Shown here piece by piece: positions 59,281 to 64,000 of a stretch of 64,000 nucleotides of DNA; within the stretch, counting starts at the first letter, position 1; every line of letters starts with the position of its first letter. This DNA comes from Muricomes intestini (GTDB lineage Bacteria; Bacillota; Clostridia; Lachnospirales; Lachnospiraceae), in assembly GCF_004346165.1 (NCBI RefSeq), contig NZ_SLZZ01000002.1, positions 1 to 64,000 of the forward strand, in the 5' to 3' direction. A program made the translations under genes and the position numbers. The notes under the pieces were generated by a model. It was given only the letters and a program-made list of their open reading frames with translations, was not told where the DNA came from and did not search any database.

Positions 59281-59431
59281 GTTTTTCTCCTTTACGGTCG
59301 TATTACGAGAGCATATGTATATACAGTGCCTTGGCAATACCACCAGCTTGATGTCGTCAGCCGCTAGATAAACCGGCACATCGCACTGGGCTAGCTATCT
59401 CAGCCAGCAATGTTTTGCTCAAATTATATCT

Positions 59432-59941
59432 TTATTCATTTTGCTCTCCAAAAGTCAGCATTACTTTTATAACATTCTTTTTATCATTCATAGCTTTGTC
59501 AAATGCCTTGTCAATATCTTTGAAGTCAAAATAATCGGTTGTCAGCTTTTTAAAATCTATCCTGTCACGGACCTGACTCATAAATCGTATGGCACGCGGT
59601 GTAAAATGATCGGTTCCTCCTGAACCTTTGATACGCAGGGTTCTCCAGTTAATCTGCCCGATTTCCACTGGTATTTCATGCCCTGCTGTATGCCCTGTAA
59701 AGCTTACGCGACAATTATGTCCCGCAATCTGGAATACTGCATTGACTGCAGCATCATTGCCTGAACACTCCTGAATTAAGGACGGACCTCCGCCTCCACA
59801 TATATCTTTCACTTCTTAATAGAAATCAGGAGAGGTAGGATCCAGTGTGTAGTCAGCTCCGAACTTCTTGGCAATTTCACGTCTGTTCGGAAGAGGATAC
59901 CCGCAGATCATGAGGTCCATACAAAAACGCTTGTTTACATT
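59432..59941 (-). pseudogene. Broken zinc-dependent alcohol dehydrogenase
   Basis: The frame reads as the C-terminal half of a medium-chain zinc dehydrogenase: the Rossmann region RREIAKKFGADYTLDP, then GGGGPSLIQECSGND and a final DIDKAFDKAMNDKKNVIKVM. The N-terminal catalytic domain with the zinc ligands is absent, the frame ends near 59941, and an in-frame TAA (59816-59818) interrupts it after PDFY. It is therefore a pseudogene. In the Thermotoga myo-inositol pathway the equivalent position is held by scyllo-inosose 3-dehydrogenase (IolM), so loss may have disabled a pathway here. Confidence 0.85.
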
Positions 59942-59961
59942 TCATGTCTTTTATTTCCCTT

Positions 59962-61080
59962 CTATAAACATTCAAAAATTCCCTGACGCGGCAATTCATG
60001 CACAGACTTCCATCCTTCGCTGAGTGGTTCTTTGAGGAATGGTGCCAATTCTGCTTCTGTGCGAAGCGTTGTCATTTCAATTGGCGGTACTTTGCCTGAC
60101 GGATATTTTTCATGAATTTCATCATGAATCAAGGTAAGATATTTCAGAATTGCCGCAATGGGCCTTTTTGCTTTCTGTGCCGTTGCCAACTTTGGATTGC
60201 CGACCACACCCTCCGGTGTTCCGTTTCGCTCAATAGCTGAATGGCCTTCGCCAAGACTCCATGATGAGGGACGTCTGTAGCAGTCAATGGAGGTGTCAAA
60301 CTGTCCTTCAAATAGATAGGATGTAGGCCATGCTTCTTCTGCCGCGCTCATGTCCAGCATATCGTTAAACAGCAGCATTCCAACAGCTGTTTCTGCCTCG
60401 TCCGCATGGATAAATGGTGTGTCGAAGTCATTTCCATTTGTATCTGTCGGCGTGAAAAATTCTCTTACACTTCTGTGCCACTCAACGGTACGGAAAATTC
60501 CAGGCAGCTGATAACGCTTGCAGAACTCATGGATTGCAGCCTCAAGCATCCAGCAGTGACCATGATTGTTTATAAAAATAATTTTGCGGTAACCATCATC
60601 CCATAAGCCCAGCATAGTGTAAATCAGTGTTTCTTTAACTACTTCTTCGGGCAGAATAACTGTTCCCGGCATGCCAATGTGATGATATGGGTGGCCTCCA
60701 TACAACAGCGGCGGAAACGCCAAACTACACTCATCTCCTATTTTCGCTGTATATCTTCTCACGCCCTCCAGAATTTGTGTGACCATAAAGGTGTCCAGAC
60801 CTGAATTAGCATGTTTACCATGATTCTCTGTACACCCAATGGGAACAAAAACGATATCATTCTTTCTTCTTTTTTCAATTTGTTTACTTCGAGGTGTCGT
60901 CTGTATGTAGCTCCCTGCCTTTCCAAGTTCAGATAGACTTGGGATACCATAGTCCAAAATGATTTTATCAATTTCCTCATCGGAGGCATCCCACAGCTCC
61001 TTCTTCATTCTTCCAACTGGAGAATCCTCGAACATAATCGCCGGATCATCTGTTGCTAACCATTTTACTTTTTGTGCCAT
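59962..61080 (-). CDS. iolN: Creatininase-family hydrolase, probably 3-dehydro-scyllo-inosose hydrolase
   Basis: This 372-residue metal-dependent hydrolase has the creatininase pattern: PIGCTENHGKHANSGLDT, with a metal-binding Glu and His, GMPGTVILPEEV, FINNHGHCWMLE and HADEAETAVGML. It is longer than creatinine amidohydrolase and matches, as I recall, the family now named 3-dehydro-scyllo-inosose hydrolase (IolN of Thermotoga inositol use), including the N-terminal FEDSPVGRMKKELWDASDEE. It opens the ring of the diketo-inositol. The promoter is TTGACA-N17-TATTAT with tandem operator boxes. The assignment is good on pattern but not proved. Confidence 0.82.
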   Translation of the reverse strand: MAQKVKWLATDDPAIMFEDSPVGRMKKELWDASDEEIDKIILDYGIPSLSELGKAGSYIQTTPRSKQIEKRRKNDIVFVPIGCTENHGKHANSGLDTFMVTQILEGVRRYTAKIGDECSLAFPPLLYGGHPYHHIGMPGTVILPEEVVKETLIYTMLGLWDDGYRKIIFINNHGHCWMLEAAIHEFCKRYQLPGIFRTVEWHRSVREFFTPTDTNGNDFDTPFIHADEAETAVGMLLFNDMLDMSAAEEAWPTSYLFEGQFDTSIDCYRRPSSWSLGEGHSAIERNGTPEGVVGNPKLATAQKAKRPIAAILKYLTLIHDEIHEKYPSGKVPPIEMTTLRTEAELAPFLKEPLSEGWKSVHELPRQGIFECL

Positions 61081-61231
61081 TTTGCTTTCTCCTTTTCATT
61101 TTGTTTTATTTTTGCAGCAGTTGGCGGCAGCTTGTGAACCTACCAAATTCCTGCTTCAAATACACTGTAATCATATATATTTCAATGCCGGATCCTGCAA
61201 ATTTAAAGGTTGTTCTCACTTCTGTATTTCA

Positions 61232-61295
61232 TATACGGTATATCGTATACGGTATATCGTAATTTAATAATAATATTTATAATGGGTATTGTCAA
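61232..61295 (-). promoter_or_regulatory. iolN promoter with tandem GntR-type operators
   Basis: On the minus strand, TTGACA (61295-61290), a 17-base spacer and TATTAT (61272-61267) form the promoter. The 14-base unit TATACGGTATATCG occurs twice in perfect tandem at 61232-61245 and 61246-61259, just downstream of the -10 box. The position fits repression by the divergent GntR protein. Confidence 0.75.
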
Positions 61296-61416
61296 TATGC
61301 TTTGCATATTTTGTACAATATTGACTATTTTATGTTTTAATTATTGTGCTAATTTTCTATATTAATAAACTGCTTATGACTTAATGTTGACTTTCCAGAA
61401 GAAATATGTCAAAATA

Positions 61417-61479
61417 TATAATAATTTTTGTATACGGTATTCTTTGTATTATGATTATGGAATACTGTGTACGATATTC
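61417..61479 (+). promoter_or_regulatory. gntR leader with -10 box and operator half-sites
   Basis: TATAAT lies at 61417-61422; I see no good -35. TATACGGTATTC at 61431-61442 matches the operator unit at iolN, and GTGTACGATATTC at 61467-61479 is a weaker match. Autoregulation is likely. The gap of about 420 bases between iolN and this gene otherwise holds AT-rich sequence only. Confidence 0.6.
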
Positions 61480-61502
61480 ATTTTTATAGAGAGGAAGCAA
61501 TA

Positions 61503-62207
61503 ATGAAAGAAAAATTAGTTGTAAACAATTTAACAGAGCAGGCCTACGAGCTGCTCCGCACCAAAATATTAAACAAGGAAATTTCACCGGGAACCCGGCT
61601 GGTCAGTTCAACGCTGGCAAAAGAATATGGTATCAGCCGTACGCCTTTGCGTGATGCAATACGTAAGCTGGCAGATGATGGACTAGTAACTCCTTCACCT
61701 ACAAAGGGATTTTTTGTTTTTGAGCCAACGGTAAAAGATATTGAAGAAATCTTTGAGATACGCCAGATACTCGATATTGCGGGTGTGACAAAGCTTATTA
61801 CAGAGATACTTCCAACTCACCCAGAAGCACTGGAACATATTACAAAAAGTTATGAAAGTTCTCTGTTTCCAACCAATAAATCTTCAACTTTTGTGCAATC
61901 AGATGAGGATTTTCACGCAAGTATCATAGCTATGACAGGCAATTCGAGACTCATTGGATATTATGCTGACTTATGCAGTCAGACTAAATTTTTCAGGAAA
62001 TTAACTTCACAAAACGAGCAAAAAATGCAACAGGCAAACGAGTACCACAAAAAAATTTATGAAGGAATCAAGGATATGAATCTGGGACTGACAATCAGTG
62101 CGATAAAATCCCACATTGAGTACAGTAGAGAGGATGCAATTCAGCAATTGTCCTCCGATACAACTGAAAAAACATTTTCGGAAACAACTGATGGGTCTTT
62201 CCAATAA
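61503..62207 (+). CDS. GntR-family regulator (FCD type)
   Basis: This protein of about 234 residues has an N-terminal GntR winged helix (QAYELLRTKILNKEISPGTR, then STLAKEYGISRTPLRDAIRKL) and an FCD ligand domain. The start MKEKLVVN is chosen for a GAGGAAG site five bases upstream. It lies between the hydrolase/kinase genes and a sugar ABC transporter, and operator repeats flank it, so it probably represses this catabolic locus. The ligand is likely a sugar acid or inositol intermediate, by inference. Confidence 0.88.
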   Translation: MKEKLVVNNLTEQAYELLRTKILNKEISPGTRLVSSTLAKEYGISRTPLRDAIRKLADDGLVTPSPTKGFFVFEPTVKDIEEIFEIRQILDIAGVTKLITEILPTHPEALEHITKSYESSLFPTNKSSTFVQSDEDFHASIIAMTGNSRLIGYYADLCSQTKFFRKLTSQNEQKMQQANEYHKKIYEGIKDMNLGLTISAIKSHIEYSREDAIQQLSSDTTEKTFSETTDGSFQ

Positions 62208-62303
62208 TTTTAAAATTTATCCTTCAATAGCCCAGTTCTTTGGAAAACTAAGACAGGACCGCCGCGGTTGCGGCAGCCCTGCTTATCCAGTGTAAGCGCA
62301 GTT

Positions 62304-63326
62304 CTAATTAAGCTTAACTCCCGATTTCTCAATCAGATCTTCAACATTGACCCGGAAATCAGTTACGTTCTCTTTAGTTAACACCACCGCCTCTAATGTC
62401 TGATGCTTTTCAACCGTCTCGCCATTTAGAATATTAACTGCATTCACGACACCCTGGTATCCTTCTTCGATTGGCTGTTGAGCAATAGAAGCCGTCAACT
62501 CGCCATCTTCAATCGAGTCCATCGCATTAAAAGTTCCGTCAAAGCCTACAATTACAACATCGGTAAGGCCTAATGATTTGACTGCCTGCAGTGCCCCCAG
62601 TGCCATATCATCGTTGGTTGCATAAAACGCTTTTATATCGCCATCTGACTGCAACATATTTTCGGCTACGTTAACAGCTTTTCCGCGGTCAGAATCAGCG
62701 GGCTGCACAGATACCACCTTAAGTCCTGCTTCTTCCATTGCCGCTTGCGCTCCATCGGTCCGCTGGTCATGGTGAACCTGACCATTTAAGCCTCTGATAA
62801 TAGCCACTTTGTCTCCTTCCTGCAGCTGCGATGCGATAAACTTACCGCCTTCTGCGCCGGCTTCTTCATTCCCCGTGCCAATAAAACAGCTATACAGTGA
62901 TTCATCGTCAGTATCCAACATAGCATCAATTACCACCAGTGGAATATCGTTGCTTTTTACGGTCTTAGCCGCAGAAACCAATGATGTTGGCTCATTCGGC
63001 GCCAGCACAATGGCATCTGAACCACTGTTGCAGGCATCTTCTACCATATTGATCTGAGCTGCCGAATCGGATTCTGCGTTTGGCCCAATCACATCGACGG
63101 ATATTCCCAGCTCCTCCCCGGCAAGTTTCGCCCCAGCTTCAACCATATGCCAATAGTCGCTGTTCAGTGCCATGCATATAACAGTGATTTCATAATCACT
63201 TCCGATCTTACCTTCGGATTCTTTCGATGTCTCTGTCTCTTTGCCACCTCCGCAGCCAGCCATTACCAACATAATGAGCATCAGACATAATGCCAGTGCA
63301 CTCCACTTCCTCAAATTCTTTTTCAT
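62304..63326 (-). CDS. Ribose-type sugar ABC transporter binding lipoprotein
   Basis: This protein of about 340 residues is a periplasmic-binding-protein type 1 lipoprotein (LVMAGCGGGKE lipobox, Cys near residue 25). The fold landmarks are YEITVICMALNSDYWHMVEAGAKLAGEELG, AQINMVEDACNSGSDAIVLAPNEP and FYATNDDMALGALQAVKSLG. It resembles RbsB and inositol-binding IbpA-type proteins. The start MKKNLRKW follows AAGGAGGAG. It is downstream of the permease in the same operon. The ligand (ribose, inositol or another sugar) is not proved, though the neighbours favour inositol. Confidence 0.9.
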   Translation of the reverse strand: MKKNLRKWSALALCLMLIMLVMAGCGGGKETETSKESEGKIGSDYEITVICMALNSDYWHMVEAGAKLAGEELGISVDVIGPNAESDSAAQINMVEDACNSGSDAIVLAPNEPTSLVSAAKTVKSNDIPLVVIDAMLDTDDESLYSCFIGTGNEEAGAEGGKFIASQLQEGDKVAIIRGLNGQVHHDQRTDGAQAAMEEAGLKVVSVQPADSDRGKAVNVAENMLQSDGDIKAFYATNDDMALGALQAVKSLGLTDVVIVGFDGTFNAMDSIEDGELTASIAQQPIEEGYQGVVNAVNILNGETVEKHQTLEAVVLTKENVTDFRVNVEDLIEKSGVKLN

Positions 63327-63414
63327 ACTTCTCCTCCTTGTCATTTTTTTATCTTTAATACCACTATTAAAACACTCTCTAAGCGAAATATTTTCGAGGC
63401 CATACGATTGCTGC

Positions 63415-64000
63415 CTACTTCTCCTCATCTTTTTTCATCCGCTTTACCCGTTTAAAACCACCATTACGTACTACATCGATAAACACGGCGATAATGATAA
63501 TCACACCAAGGAAAATTGTCTGCATATCTGAACTGACTTTAAGCAGATTTAGTCCATTACGCAGCACGGAAATCAGAAGCACTCCGAAAAAAGTACCCAA
63601 AACATTTCCTTTGCCTCCAAAAAAACTGGTTCCACCGATAATAACCGCAGCAATTGCATCGTTCTCCAACAGTAAACCGGAAAGAGGATACGCCGAATCA
63701 CTACGACCAACTGCGATAATTCCGCCTAACGCTGCCATAATTCCAGAAATAACATACACACTTGTTCGTACAAAGTCTACATTTATGCCGGAAAGTTCAG
63801 CAGTTGTTATACTTCCACCAACAGCATAAATATGGCGGCCCAACCTGGTATAATTTAGAAAAATGCTAAAAATAAAATACATGATGAGCATCAAAATAAA
63901 ACTCACCGGAATCTTATCCAGAATTGTTCCCGTGCTCTTCCCAACTGCTGCTGAGCCAGCCCATGAAATGATCATTGGCATCCCAGCAATTGGTGTTGCA
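63415..64000 (-). CDS. Ribose-type sugar ABC transporter permease (partial, runs off the end)
   Basis: The frame is open to the right edge, so only the C-terminal 195 residues are seen. Helices such as SFILMLIMYFIFSIFLNYTRLGR, FVRTSVYVISGIMAALGGIIAVGR and NDAIAAVIIGGTSFFGGKGNVLG match the RbsC/branched-chain permease family. It forms the channel for the binding protein encoded next to it. The ATPase gene is expected beyond the window. Confidence 0.9.
   Translation of the reverse strand, partial: ATPIAGMPMIISWAGSAAVGKSTGTILDKIPVSFILMLIMYFIFSIFLNYTRLGRHIYAVGGSITTAELSGINVDFVRTSVYVISGIMAALGGIIAVGRSDSAYPLSGLLLENDAIAAVIIGGTSFFGGKGNVLGTFFGVLLISVLRNGLNLLKVSSDMQTIFLGVIIIIAVFIDVVRNGGFKRVKRMKKDEEK

Noticed and set aside
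1-64000. CRISPR arrays, rRNA, tRNA, prophage or complete insertion sequences
   Set aside because: I found no evenly spaced direct repeats of CRISPR size, no rRNA or tRNA features, no phage structural genes and no transposase or integrase reading frame.

Overview
The window looks like a chromosomal segment of a strictly anaerobic, low-to-mid GC Firmicute, most likely a gut Lachnospiraceae or a close relative. The evidence is strong AGGAGG-type ribosome sites, a T-box tyrS leader, oxygen-sensitive enzymes (class III ribonucleotide reductase, a hydroxyproline-type glycyl radical enzyme, FeFe-hydrogenase maturases), a DUF6106-like protein and ECF transporter modules. I see no rRNA, tRNA, CRISPR array, phage or full insertion sequence. 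The genus is inference.

Layout: 0.2-3.0 kb holds a GH13 amylase-family enzyme and tyrS with its T-box. At 3.2-11.0 kb lies a minus-strand cluster matching the flavin-based extracellular electron transfer (FLEET) locus first described in Listeria: ndh2, two quinone genes, a PplA-like flavin lipoprotein, ApbE and EetA/EetB-like proteins, with a divergent HxlR regulator. At 11-19.3 kb are nagB, truA, the ECF energy module, a cyclophilin, an unknown protein, an MsmX-like sugar ATPase, a CdaR/PucR-type regulator and a membrane protein. At 19.3-22.7 kb are trxB and an nrdD carrying a fused redoxin domain.

At 23-38.2 kb there is an opp peptide transporter, a GH127 beta-L-arabinofuranosidase-like enzyme coupled to nrdG, a TetR regulator, proC, an acylphosphatase, a GntR regulator, and hypD with its activating enzyme. 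HypD, its activase and ProC give a complete trans-4-hydroxyproline to proline route. The peptide importer and the GH127 enzyme suggest, as inference, that the substrate could be plant hydroxyproline-rich glycopeptides.

At 39.5-44.1 kb a structured leader with an intrinsic terminator precedes a TM1266-like gene, hydE, hydG and hydF. At 44-52.4 kb are a CPBP protease, a dedA-glycosyltransferase-acyltransferase-two-component operon, an exonuclease, xpt and a YesL protein. At 52.4-58.2 kb are stress and redox genes (two Crp/Fnr-type genes, one broken; a ferredoxin; a hemerythrin) and several gene remnants.

At 58.2-64 kb there is a sugar-acid/inositol-like locus: a KDG-type kinase, a broken zinc dehydrogenase, an IolN-like creatininase-family hydrolase, a GntR regulator with clear operator repeats, and a ribose-type ABC transporter that runs off the end. 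Dispersed intergenic repeats of at least three families (187-bp, about 50-bp and 147-bp types) are scattered through the window. The best leads are the FLEET locus, the hydroxyproline/arabinofuranosidase neighbourhood with its operator sets, the leader of the hyd operon, the redoxin-fused NrdD and the decaying inositol-type locus.
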